A stretch of 64,000 nt of DNA from assembly GCF_014842875.1 (NCBI RefSeq), contig NZ_JACYXZ010000001.1:558001-622000 (forward strand), written 5' to 3'. Numbering within the stretch: position 1 is the first letter of the stretch; the number at the start of each line of letters is the position of its first letter. Below the pieces are notes generated by a model that saw only the letters and a program-made list of their open reading frames with translations, was not told the origin of the DNA and searched no databases. Shown here piece after piece: positions 56,678 to 64,000 of the stretch. A program made the translations under genes and the position numbers. The stretch comes from Nocardioides donggukensis. Its GTDB lineage: Bacteria; Actinomycetota; Actinomycetes; Propionibacteriales; Nocardioidaceae.

Positions 56678-58431
56678 CGGGCGGCTTCCGTCTCGCCGCG
56701 CCCGGCCGGGAGGGGCCCCTCGGGCTCGGCCTCGCGCACGACCACGCGGCGGTAGCCGGGGTCGCCCGCGAGCAGCTCGTGGTGGCTCCCGGTCGCCACC
56801 ACCCGACCCGCCTGCATGAACGCCACCTCGTCGACCGCGTCGAGGACCAGGGGGCTCGTCGTGGCGACCAGCGTGGTCCGGCCGACCCGGTGGCCCCGCA
56901 GCGACCCCGCGATCCGGGCCTCGGTGTGCGCGTCCACGGCACTGGTCGGGTCGACCAGCACCAGGATCTCGGGGTCGGCGGCCAGCACCCGGGCCAGGAC
57001 CAGCCGCTGTCGCTGCCCACCGGAGAACGAGCGGCCCCGCTCGGCGACCTCGCCGTCCAGCCCTCCGTCGAGCGCGTCGAGCACGTCCTCGGCGCTGGCG
57101 GTGCGCAGCGCCGCGAGCACCCGCTCGTCGGAGGCGCCCGCGACGTCGAGCCGGTCCCGGAGGCGACCGGAGAACAGGGTGGACCCGGTGTCGGAGACCA
57201 CGATCCGACGACGTACCTCGGTCGGGTCCAGCCGGGTCAGCGGCACCCCGCCGAGGCGGACGTCGTCGTCGGGCTCGGCCGCGAACAGGCCCAGCCGGTC
57301 CGCGAGGTGGGCGACCTGGTCGGGGTCGTCGGCGACGACGGCGGTCATCACGCCGGGGCGGACCCGGAGCCCGGACCGCACGTCGTACAGCTCGGAGCCC
57401 CGGGGTGGCGACGGGGCCGGGTCGGGTACGTCGCGCAGCTCGGGCTCGAGGGCCAGCACCGCGCAGACCCGGCGCGCCGCGACCCGGCCGCGGATCAGCT
57501 TGTTGGCGTACTCGGTGGCCGTCCGCAGCGGCATCATGAGGAACGCCGCGTAGCCGTAGAACGCGACCAGCTCGCCGGGGCTGATCCGGCCGGAGACGGC
57601 GTACCGGGCGCCGATCCAGACCACGATCACCACGAAGACGCCCGGCAGGAAGACCTGCAGCGCGTCGAGCACCGACTGCAGCCGGGCGACGGCGACCCCG
57701 GCCCGGCGGGTCTCCTGGGACTCGCGGCGGTAGCGGTCGAGGAAGACCGCCTCGCCGCCGACGCCGCGCAGCACCCGCAGCCCCGCGACGATGTCGCTGG
57801 CGGTGTTCGCCAGCCCGCCCATGAGGGCGCGCTGGGCGGCGCTGCGTCGTTGCAGCGGCGCCAGCAGCGGGCCGATGAGCAGCATCAGCAGCGGGACGCC
57901 GAGCAGGACGACCAGGCCCAGCGGGACGCTGGTCTGCAGCAGGATCACCGCGACCAGCACGAACGAGAAGACGGCCCCGGCGAAGCGGGCGCTGACGTCC
58001 ATCACCTGGCCGATGCTGGCCAGGTCGGTGGTGCCGATCGCGACCACCTCGCCGGTGGAGACCTTGCGGGGCAGGGTGCCGCCCAGGCGCACGACCTGCC
58101 GGCCGATCAGCTGCACGGTGCGGTAGGCCGCGGTCAGCCAGTTCGTGACCGCGAACCGGTGCCGCATGATCCCGCTCGCGGCTTGGACCAGCCCGATCGC
58201 GAGCAGGATGCCCGACCAGCGGACCAGCTCGCCGGTGTCCTGGGCCGCGACGCCACGGTCGATCGCCCGCCCGATGACCGCGGGAAGCACGGCCTGGGAG
58301 CCCATCCAGACGATGCCGAAGCCCATCCCCGCCAGCAGCGTGTGCCACTGGCCGCGCGCCATCCACCACAGGAACCGGCCGGGTGAGCGGTGGTCGGCCG
58401 TCCCGGGATCGGTGAGGGGAAGGGTGCGCAC
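56674..58431 (-). CDS. ABC exporter half with degenerate ATP site
   Basis: This is a 585-residue half-transporter with a six-helix membrane domain (about 20-310). In the ATPase domain the Walker A loop is missing (AVVADDPDQVAHLAD where GxxGxGKST is expected), Walker B reads LVLVDPTSAVD with the catalytic Glu replaced, and the H-loop His is absent (LVATTSPLVL). The signature FSGGQRQR is intact. Together with its partner this gives one canonical and one dead composite site. The GTG lies 7 nt after a TAGCGT that may be a -10. Confidence 0.88.
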   Translation of the reverse strand: MRTLPLTDPGTADHRSPGRFLWWMARGQWHTLLAGMGFGIVWMGSQAVLPAVIGRAIDRGVAAQDTGELVRWSGILLAIGLVQAASGIMRHRFAVTNWLTAAYRTVQLIGRQVVRLGGTLPRKVSTGEVVAIGTTDLASIGQVMDVSARFAGAVFSFVLVAVILLQTSVPLGLVVLLGVPLLMLLIGPLLAPLQRRSAAQRALMGGLANTASDIVAGLRVLRGVGGEAVFLDRYRRESQETRRAGVAVARLQSVLDALQVFLPGVFVVIVVWIGARYAVSGRISPGELVAFYGYAAFLMMPLRTATEYANKLIRGRVAARRVCAVLALEPELRDVPDPAPSPPRGSELYDVRSGLRVRPGVMTAVVADDPDQVAHLADRLGLFAAEPDDDVRLGGVPLTRLDPTEVRRRIVVSDTGSTLFSGRLRDRLDVAGASDERVLAALRTASAEDVLDALDGGLDGEVAERGRSFSGGQRQRLVLARVLAADPEILVLVDPTSAVDAHTEARIAGSLRGHRVGRTTLVATTSPLVLDAVDEVAFMQAGRVVATGSHHELLAGDPGYRRVVVREAEPEGPLPAGRGETEAAR

Positions 58432-58478
58432 CGCCCCACGCTACGGAGCAGACACGTGTATCCGCCAACCCTTATCGC

Positions 58479-58567
58479 CGACCCGTCGCTTGTGTCGGCC
58501 TCGGCGCCCTGCTCTCTCGACACGAGCGACGGTCGAGGGGTCAGGAGCCGACAGTCACGACGGGTGG
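58479..58567. repeat. Dispersed palindromic repeat, copy D
   Basis: CGACCCGTCGCTTGTGTCGG (58479-58498) pairs with CGACACGAGCGACGGTCG-like DNA at 58518-58534 (one mismatch, one deletion). A third unit at 58549-58567 overlaps the last codons and stop of the YbaK-like gene. It lies between two minus-strand genes. Confidence 0.82.
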
Positions 58568-59088
58568 GCGAGACCCGGGACGACCTCGGCGCCCGGGAGA
58601 TCGGCGAGCCGGGCGCCGGGCAGGAACAGCTTGGACCGACGTACGCCGCTGCCGACGATCGCGCGCGCGATCCCGAGCACCCGCTCGTCGACGAGCAGCC
58701 GCCATCCCTCGGGGAGGCCGAGCGGCGTGATGCCGCCGTACTCCATGCCGGTCTCCTCGACCGCACGCTCCATCGGGTGGAAGGACGCCTTGCGGACGTC
58801 GAGGGTCCGCTTGACCAGGTTGTTGACGTCCGCGCGGGTGTCGGCGCGGACCAGGCACGCCGCGAGCCGCTCCTCGCCGGCCCGCCTGCCGCTGACGACC
58901 ACGCAGTTCGCGCTGTCGGTCAGGGGCAGGCCGTACGCCTCGGTCATCGCCGCGGTGTCCGCGTGACCCGGGTCGATCTCGGCGACCTGCACCTCGCCGG
59001 CATGCGGCCAGGTGCCGAGCAGCTCGGCCACCGGCGCGGCCAGCAGGTCGGGGCGGTCCAGGGCGGGGGAGAAGACGAGCTGGGTCAT
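58555..59088 (-). CDS. YbaK/EbsC-type aminoacyl-tRNA deacylase
   Basis: This 177-residue protein matches the YbaK/ProX editing domain, with ANCVVVSGRRAGEERLAACLVRADTRAD in the core and KASFHPMERAVEETGMEYGGITPLGLP, which carries the conserved catalytic-lysine and GG loop region. These enzymes clear mischarged tRNAs such as Cys-tRNA(Pro). I chose ATG 59088; an ATG three codons earlier (59097) is possible. The stop and final residues come from the dispersed repeat. Confidence 0.82.
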   Translation of the reverse strand: MTQLVFSPALDRPDLLAAPVAELLGTWPHAGEVQVAEIDPGHADTAAMTEAYGLPLTDSANCVVVSGRRAGEERLAACLVRADTRADVNNLVKRTLDVRKASFHPMERAVEETGMEYGGITPLGLPEGWRLLVDERVLGIARAIVGSGVRRSKLFLPGARLADLPGAEVVPGLAHPS

Positions 59089-59104
59089 GCCGGCCATGGT
59101 GTCA

Positions 59105-59177
59105 AAGGGCCGCAATTGCGGCCGTCTGACATGTTTTCGGCGCAAGAACATGTCGAACGGCCGCAATTGCGGCTCTT
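59105..59177. repeat. Nested 31-bp inverted repeat
   Basis: The arms 59105-59135 and 59147-59177 are complementary with only three mismatches and an 11-nt loop. Each arm itself contains the palindrome GCCGCAATTGCGGC and an ACATGTT/AACATGT element, so the whole can fold in several ways. It sits in the gap between divergent genes. It may be a small mobile repeat or a regulatory site. Confidence 0.88.
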
Positions 59178-59290
59178 CGGCCAGTCGGTGCGCGCCGCCG
59201 GACCGATCCCCGCGAACCCGACGCCGAGCCCTCGACGCCCGGCCACCCGGACGTCACCGGGTGGACACCTCCACCTGACCACGATGGGGC

Positions 59291-60376
59291 ATGACCGAGC
59301 TCGACGCCCCGCACCGGCCGCACCCCAGCCTCGTCGTCACCCCGGCCGTCGTCGCGCACCGCGGCGCGAGCGGGTACCGGCCCGAGCACACGCTCGAGGG
59401 GTACCGCCTCGCGGCCCGCCTCGGCGCCGACGACATCGAGCTCGACCTGGTCCCGACCCGCGACGGCGTGCTGGTCGCCCGGCACGGGAGCGAGCTCAGC
59501 GCGACCACGGACGTGGCCGACCACCCGGAGTACGCCGATCGGCGCACCGCCCGCCGGGTCGACGGCGTCACCCTCGAGGGCTGGTTCGCCGAGGACTTCA
59601 CGCTCGCCGAGATCAAGACGCTCACCGCCCGGGAGCGGTTCCCGGACCTGCGGCCGGGCAGTGCGGCGTACGACGGCCGGTTCGGGATCCCCACCCTCAA
59701 CGAGGTGCTGGCGATGGTGCACGCCGAGTCGACCCGGTCCGGGCGGACGCTGGGGGTCATGCTCGAGCTCAAGCACGCCGCCCACTTCGCGGCGTCCGGG
59801 CTACCGCTGGAGGAGCCGCTCCTGAGGGATCTCGGCCGGCACGGCCTGGACCACGCGCGGTCGCGGGTCACGGTGATGTCGTTCGAGCCGGGGGTCCTGC
59901 GTCGGCTGGCCCGACGCACCACGGTCCAGGTCGTCCAGCTGCTCGACGAGGCCGACCGGCGCCCGGCCGACCTGGTCGCCGACGGCGATCACCGCACCTA
60001 CGCGGACCTGTGCACCCCGGCCGGTCTGGCCGAGATCGACGAGTACGCCGACGGGGTCGCCGCGCACACGTCGTTGGTGCTGCCGCGCTCGTCGACCGGG
60101 GAAGCGCGAGGACCCTCGAGCCTGGTCCGGGACGCGCACCGTCAGTGGCTGACGGTCCACGTGTGGACCCTGCGGGCGGAGGACCGGTTCCTGCCCACCC
60201 GGTTCAGGAGTGCCGGAGCGCCGGACGGCCCCGGCCGATCGCGCGGTCTCGCCGCGGAGGCCGGGGCCGTCCTCGACGCCGGCTGCGACGGTGTGATCAC
60301 CGACCAGCCCGACGTCGTGCTCGAGGTGCTCGCTCAGCGGGCCTTGACCCGGCCGAAGCGCTTCGTGCGGTCGTAG
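59291..60376 (+). CDS. Glycerophosphodiester phosphodiesterase
   Basis: This 361-residue TIM-barrel enzyme has VVAHRGASGYRPEHT with the catalytic His and Arg, ADDIELDLVPTRDGVLVARHG with the metal ligands and second His, and MLELKHAAHF. It releases glycerol 3-phosphate from deacylated phospholipids. No signal peptide is evident, so it would act in the cytoplasm. The length fits the longer GlpQ group. Its last 43 bp overlap the 3' end of the convergent gene. Confidence 0.9.
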   Translation: MTELDAPHRPHPSLVVTPAVVAHRGASGYRPEHTLEGYRLAARLGADDIELDLVPTRDGVLVARHGSELSATTDVADHPEYADRRTARRVDGVTLEGWFAEDFTLAEIKTLTARERFPDLRPGSAAYDGRFGIPTLNEVLAMVHAESTRSGRTLGVMLELKHAAHFAASGLPLEEPLLRDLGRHGLDHARSRVTVMSFEPGVLRRLARRTTVQVVQLLDEADRRPADLVADGDHRTYADLCTPAGLAEIDEYADGVAAHTSLVLPRSSTGEARGPSSLVRDAHRQWLTVHVWTLRAEDRFLPTRFRSAGAPDGPGRSRGLAAEAGAVLDAGCDGVITDQPDVVLEVLAQRALTRPKRFVRS

Positions 60377-61011
60377 TAGGGGTTGTCCAGCTCGTCGACG
60401 GCCCCCCAGGACTTGAGTCGGAAGTCGAAGTTCCTCGCGCTCGGCACCTCACGCGACAACGTGATCGTGAAGATGTTCCGCTCGGGGTCGGTCACCATGC
60501 CCGAGTACGTGCCCGGGCCCTCGACCGGCGCCCAGCTGCCGTCCGGCTGCCGCGCCTCCATCACTCGCCAGCCGAAGGAGCCGAAGGAGTACCGGAAGGT
60601 GCGCTCGCCGCCCTGCCACAGGGTCAGCTTCACCCAGAACGGGCGGATGCCGGTCCCGGGCCCGATCAGCGGTTCGGCACGGTCGGCGCCGACGAACTTG
60701 CCGTCGGCCCGGAACGGGAACTCCGGGAAGTCCGGGAACTCCTCGGTGACGTCAGCGAGCTTGACGTCGAACCTGAACGTGCCGTCCTCGGCGGTGTAGG
60801 CGCGCACCTTCTTGATGTCGATCTCGGTGGCGATCCGGTGGCTCTTCGGGAGCACCGGGGACCGGTTGTCGGCCACCGGGTCGCGGAAGGTGTTGTCGTA
60901 GGGGGTCTCCCAGCCGGGCGTGGTCCCGGCGTGGGCACCACCGGTGCCGGCCAGCGTGAGCGCGGCCAGCAGGGTGCCGAGGGCGAGGCGGGCAGGGGTC
61001 CTTGAGGGCAT
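60334..61011 (-). CDS. Secreted protein of unknown function
   Basis: This is a 225-residue protein with an export signal (RLALGTLLAALTLAGTGGAHA, cleaved about residue 27). The mature part is rich in aromatic residues (FPDFPEFPFRAD, WVKLTLWQGGERTFRYSFGSFGWRV). I do not recognise the family. I chose ATG 61011. It overlaps the 3' end of the glycerophosphodiesterase gene by 43 bp on the opposite strand, so the transcripts are partly antisense to each other. Confidence 0.7.
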   Translation of the reverse strand: MPSRTPARLALGTLLAALTLAGTGGAHAGTTPGWETPYDNTFRDPVADNRSPVLPKSHRIATEIDIKKVRAYTAEDGTFRFDVKLADVTEEFPDFPEFPFRADGKFVGADRAEPLIGPGTGIRPFWVKLTLWQGGERTFRYSFGSFGWRVMEARQPDGSWAPVEGPGTYSGMVTDPERNIFTITLSREVPSARNFDFRLKSWGAVDELDNPYYDRTKRFGRVKAR

Positions 61012-61087
61012 CGAGTCGCTTCCTGTCGTGTGATCCACGGCGGCGCACGTGCACCGCCGGGGCACGAGTCTGGGTGCCGCACGGCAC

Positions 61088-61129
61088 CGGTGGCCGACGA
61101 TCGGAGCAGCTCCGACCGGTCGGCCACCG
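61088..61129. terminator. Bipartite 42-nt hairpin, end of the PspC operon
   Basis: An outer 11-bp stem (61088-61098 with 61119-61129), a 2/3 internal loop and an inner 6-bp stem (TCGGAG, loop CAG, CTCCGA) lie 29 nt beyond the stop of the small membrane protein gene. There is no T-run. Its layout equals that of the hairpin at 23923-23964. Confidence 0.6.
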
Positions 61130-61158
61130 AAGATGGTCCGTGCGGGTGGTGCCGGGCC

Positions 61159-61470
61159 CTACCCGGTACGCCGCCCGCGCCCGCCGAGCGCCACCGCGGC
61201 CAGTCCGACCGCTCCGCCGAGGACCCACGGCACCGGCAGCAGCCAGCGCAGGTCGTCGGTCTCGATGGCCTCGCCCACGAGGAGCGCCCAGATCACCACG
61301 AAGCTGGCGAAGGCCAGCCCCATCACCAGCTGACCGATGTTGACCGGGTGCCGCCCCCTTTCCAGGTCCCGCGCCAGGTCCCGGCCGAGGGGCTGGGGGC
61401 TCCCGGCGTCCCCGGCGGGCTCCGGGCCCGCCGGGCGCTCGGCCTGCGTCTCGTGCTCGTGCTCGCTCAT
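61159..61470 (-). CDS. Small two-helix membrane protein
   Basis: This 103-residue protein has an acidic, low-complexity N-terminus (MSEHEHETQAE) and two hydrophobic helices (about residues 50-65 and 76-95). The function is unknown. Its ATG overlaps the stop of the upstream PspC-domain gene (ATGA), so it belongs to that operon. It may be an accessory part of the envelope-stress system encoded there. Confidence 0.7.
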   Translation of the reverse strand: MSEHEHETQAERPAGPEPAGDAGSPQPLGRDLARDLERGRHPVNIGQLVMGLAFASFVVIWALLVGEAIETDDLRWLLPVPWVLGGAVGLAAVALGGRGRRTG

Positions 61471-62735
61471 CGCTGGGTCACCTCGATCTCCCCGACACTG
61501 ATGTGGGCTTCGATCGTCACCTCAGGTACGCCGACGCCGCCGTCGATGCGCGCGCTGTCGCGCACGTCGATCCCTTCGCGCTCGTCCCCGAAGAGCCTGA
61601 TGCTGCCCGGGCCCCCGACCTCCGCGGACACCTCCACGTCGAGGCCGTCCGGCACGATCACCTCGACCTTGCCGATGGTGCCGCCGACGTCGATGGTCCG
61701 CCCGTCCAGGGCGTCGAGGTCCGCGACCGACCGCAGGTCGATCCGCATCTCACCCGCGGAGTTCCAGTACTCCGCCTCGACCTCGGCCGCCGAGGTGGGT
61801 CGCTCGTCGACCTCCCGCCCGTCGTACCGGTCGAGTGTGGCGATGACGGTGACGAGGAGGGCGATCAGGCCCACCAGGATCAGCCCGCCGGCCCGGCCGT
61901 AGAACGCACCGACCACGAGCATCACGGCCACGACCGCCAGCACCAGGGCCGGGTACGCCGAGTCGGCGACGCTCGCGCCGGCGGTGTCGACGATGCCCAG
62001 CGTCCCGACCGCCAGGGCGGCCAGTGCCATCGTGAACCAGAACAGCTTGGGTCCGCGCTTGCGCGGGTCGCGCGTCCACCGCGGCGGGGCCGGCGGCGGC
62101 AGGTAGCCGGACGGCGGTCCGCCCGCGGCGGCGCTCCCGCCCGCGGCGGCGTTCCCGACCGGGTCGGACGCCGCGGGGCCGGACGCCACGGGGTCGGATG
62201 CGGTGGCCCCGGGTGTCCCCGGGTACGCCGCGGCCCGGCGCTCGCGGCGGCGGTCCCGGTTGCTCAGCACCAGCCAGGCGATCAGCCCGATCAGCAGCAG
62301 GGGCCAGGGGAACCAGCCCGGTCCGGCCCAGGCGTCGCCGATGACGAGCAGGCCGCCGAGGACCCCGACGCCCACGAGCGCGACGCTCCGGGTGCGCGGG
62401 TCCAGGTCCAACCGGCCGTGCTCGTCCCCGTCCTCGGGCAGCAGCAGCCAGCCCGCGGCGTACAGCAGGAGTCCGGCGCCACCGAAGAACGCCAGCACCA
62501 CGAAGCCGACCCGCAGGATGATCGGGTCGATGTCGAGGTGTCGGCCCAGGCCGCCGGCGACGCCGGCGACGCGGCGGTCGGTGCGGCTGCGGCGCAGCAG
62601 GGTCAGGTCGCGCATGTGGTCCCGGCTGACCCGGGGACCGGTGCCGGTGGGCCCGTCGTCCGACGGGTCGTGGCTGGGACCGGACTGCGGCCCCGGTGGG
62701 GGCGCGTCCGGTGTCTGTGGCGGGTTCGTTTCCAT
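61467..62735 (-). CDS. PspC-domain membrane protein, LiaF-like
   Basis: This is a 422-residue protein. A Pro-rich N-terminus is followed by a PspC domain (about residues 47-105, RVAGVAGGLGRHLDIDPIILR), several more helices up to about 300, and a C-terminal beta-rich domain (DVSAEVGGPGSIRLFG and neighbours) like that of LiaF/VraT proteins. LiaF-type proteins hold a cell-envelope sensor kinase in check. The divergent gene encodes just such a kinase, also with a PspC domain. I chose ATG 62735. A small membrane protein gene overlaps its end. Confidence 0.82.
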   Translation of the reverse strand: METNPPQTPDAPPPGPQSGPSHDPSDDGPTGTGPRVSRDHMRDLTLLRRSRTDRRVAGVAGGLGRHLDIDPIILRVGFVVLAFFGGAGLLLYAAGWLLLPEDGDEHGRLDLDPRTRSVALVGVGVLGGLLVIGDAWAGPGWFPWPLLLIGLIAWLVLSNRDRRRERRAAAYPGTPGATASDPVASGPAASDPVGNAAAGGSAAAGGPPSGYLPPPAPPRWTRDPRKRGPKLFWFTMALAALAVGTLGIVDTAGASVADSAYPALVLAVVAVMLVVGAFYGRAGGLILVGLIALLVTVIATLDRYDGREVDERPTSAAEVEAEYWNSAGEMRIDLRSVADLDALDGRTIDVGGTIGKVEVIVPDGLDVEVSAEVGGPGSIRLFGDEREGIDVRDSARIDGGVGVPEVTIEAHISVGEIEVTQR

Positions 62736-62880
62736 GTCCTCCAGCCTGCGGTCCGCCGGTGCTCCCCACCATCGGGGACGACCCTGGTGCACCACCAGTG
62801 CCGGCGGTCCCGGCTCAGGGGTGTCTCGGGGTCCTCACTCATGGTGACGCACGCGTGGGCTGTGTGACGATGACGGCACG

Positions 62881-64000
62881 ATGAGCACCACCGCCCCCCT
62901 GCAGCCGCGTCGGGCCACCCGGGACACCACCGACCAGTACCTCGGCGGGGTGGCGGCCGGGCTGGCCCGGCACCTCGGCCTGCCCGTGCTCTGGGTGCGG
63001 CTGTTCTTCCTGCTCTCGACCGTCCTCGGCGGCCTCGGGGTCGGGTTGTACGCCGGCCTCTGGGTGATGCTGCCCTCGGAGGCACGGTTCACCGACGAGC
63101 CGCCCGGTCTCGCCTCCGCCACCCGCACCGGGAGGCGACCGGGACGGGTCCGCCGGATGGCCGACGTCGGCCCACTGATCGCACTGTTCGCGCTCGGTGC
63201 CGGCCTGATCCTCGCCGCGGAGACGGTGTTCGGGCGGGGGGCCCTGTTCTGGCCGATCGCCCTCGGCCTGGTCGGGGTGGCGCTGATCTGGCGTCAGCTG
63301 GACGAGGCCCAGCGGGACCGCTGGCTCGACACCACGGGGCGGATCGACCCGCTCGGCTCCCTCCTGGGCCACGGGTCGGGGGCGGCCTACCTGCGGCTGT
63401 TCGCGGGCGGAGCGCTGATCCTGTCCGGCCTGGTGTTCTACGCCCTGCGGTCCGGCGACCTCGGGCCGGCCCGTGAGGTGCTGGTCGCCGGGGTCCTCGG
63501 GGTCCTCGGCCTGGCGATCGCCCTCGGGCCCTGGGTCTGGCGGATGGCGACCGACCTCACCGACGAGCGGGCCGAGCGGGTGCGCAGCCAGGAGCGGGCC
63601 GACGTGGCCGCACACCTGCACGACTCGGTGCTGCAGACGCTGGCGCTGATCCAGAAGAACGCCGACGATCCGGCCACGGTGTCCCGGCTCGCCCGGGCAC
63701 AGGAGCGGGACCTGCGCAGCTGGCTGTTCACGGGGGAGAGCGCCGGCGGGGAGTCCCTGGGGGCGGCCCTGCGGGCGATCGCCGCCCAGGCCGAGCAGGA
63801 CCACGTGGTGGCGGTCGACGTGGTCACGGTCGGGGACACCCCGCTCACCGAGCTCGTGGAGCCGGTCGTCCACGCCGCGCGTGAGGCGGTGACCAACTCC
63901 GCCAAGCACGCCGGCACCGGCAAGGTCGACGTCTACGCCGAGACCACGGCGACGCTGGTGGAGATCTTCGTCAAGGACCGCGGGGTCGGCTTCGACCCCG
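62881..64000 (+). CDS. PspC-domain sensor histidine kinase (LiaS-like), partial
   Basis: The gene runs off the window after about 373 codons. An N-terminal PspC domain (about residues 20-65, YLGGVAAGLARHLGLP) is followed by about four more helices to residue 220. A HisKA_3 dimerisation domain has the phosphorylated His in AAHLHDSVLQTL (about residue 250), and the start of an HATPase has EAVTNSAKHAG and DRGVGFDP. It resembles the actinobacterial PspC-fused LiaS/NarL-type kinases. A response-regulator gene is expected just beyond the window. It is divergent from the LiaF-like gene. Confidence 0.88.
   Translation, partial: MSTTAPLQPRRATRDTTDQYLGGVAAGLARHLGLPVLWVRLFFLLSTVLGGLGVGLYAGLWVMLPSEARFTDEPPGLASATRTGRRPGRVRRMADVGPLIALFALGAGLILAAETVFGRGALFWPIALGLVGVALIWRQLDEAQRDRWLDTTGRIDPLGSLLGHGSGAAYLRLFAGGALILSGLVFYALRSGDLGPAREVLVAGVLGVLGLAIALGPWVWRMATDLTDERAERVRSQERADVAAHLHDSVLQTLALIQKNADDPATVSRLARAQERDLRSWLFTGESAGGESLGAALRAIAAQAEQDHVVAVDVVTVGDTPLTELVEPVVHAAREAVTNSAKHAGTGKVDVYAETTATLVEIFVKDRGVGFDP

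Noticed and set aside
53981..56755. Open frame of 924 codons on the plus strand
   Set aside because: It lies antisense to the ABC exporter genes and crosses npdG in the wrong frame; no domain is recognisable.
54081..57020. Open frame of 979 codons on the minus strand
   Set aside because: It runs through the real ABC exporter gene in another frame, and its composition (Arg/Pro/Gly-rich, no motif) is that of a GC-rich shadow frame.

Overview
The window is about 64 kb of very GC-rich DNA (roughly 70-73% by eye) packed with short-gap or overlapping genes, many starting with GTG. It looks like an actinobacterial chromosome, most likely Nocardioides or a close relative. The reasons are a mycothiol-dependent formaldehyde dehydrogenase, deazaflavin (F420) genes, and a gene order (tsaE-tsaB-rimI-tsaD, groES-groEL, guaB-guaB3, a ChoD-like oxidase, guaA) that echoes the mycobacterial housekeeping block. 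I see no phage, plasmid, insertion sequence, CRISPR array, rRNA or tRNA. The genus is inferred, not demonstrated.

Layout. 0-3.1 kb: t6A tRNA-modification operon (a GNAT-TsaE fusion, TsaB, RimI, TsaD). 3.1-6.8 kb: a SigE-family sigma factor with a membrane partner, divergent from mycothiol-dependent formaldehyde detoxification (MscR plus a metallo-beta-lactamase-fold hydrolase). 6.8-12.1 kb: a GH3 lipoprotein, a methyltransferase, and groES-groEL behind two CIRCE-type operators, with a long perfect hairpin between groES and groEL. 12.1-20 kb: a GT-C glycosyltransferase, an ACT-GNAT protein, guaB, guaB3 (catalytic Cys replaced by His), a carbon-nitrogen hydrolase and glpD. 20-28.4 kb: a CapA-peptidase M15 fusion, a P-loop kinase, a secreted LVIVD-repeat protein, small enzymes and GNATs, and a MarR-truncated globin operon. 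28.4-33.7 kb: an aldehyde dehydrogenase and ChoD-like GMC oxidoreductase operon, then guaA. 33.7-38.2 kb: a ROK repressor divergent from a sugar ABC importer. 38.3-44.4 kb: a soluble hybrid histidine kinase, an amylosucrase, and a TerC-family transporter preceded by a yybP-ykoY manganese riboswitch. 44.4-50.4 kb: mixed accessory genes. 50.4-54.9 kb: F420 genes (fbiC, an LLM oxidoreductase, npdG). 54.9-59.1 kb: a heterodimeric ABC exporter and a YbaK protein. 59.3-64 kb: a glycerophosphodiesterase, a secreted unknown, and a PspC envelope-stress pair cut by the window edge.

The most unusual signals are non-coding. A family of about 19-bp units recurs at four sites (about 45.1, 46.5, 54.9 and 58.5 kb), always against the 3' ends of genes. 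Short tandem duplications carry copies of a gene's own last codons and stop. A 31-bp nested inverted repeat lies near 59.1 kb. Two unrelated 42-nt hairpins share the same two-stem architecture. The riboswitch 3' strand can pair with the terC ribosome-binding site. Several genes show a TANNNT hexamer exactly 6 nt before the start codon, which suggests leaderless transcripts. Among proteins, the ABC exporter, in which every degenerate motif falls into one composite ATP site, and the CapA-M15 fusion deserve a look.
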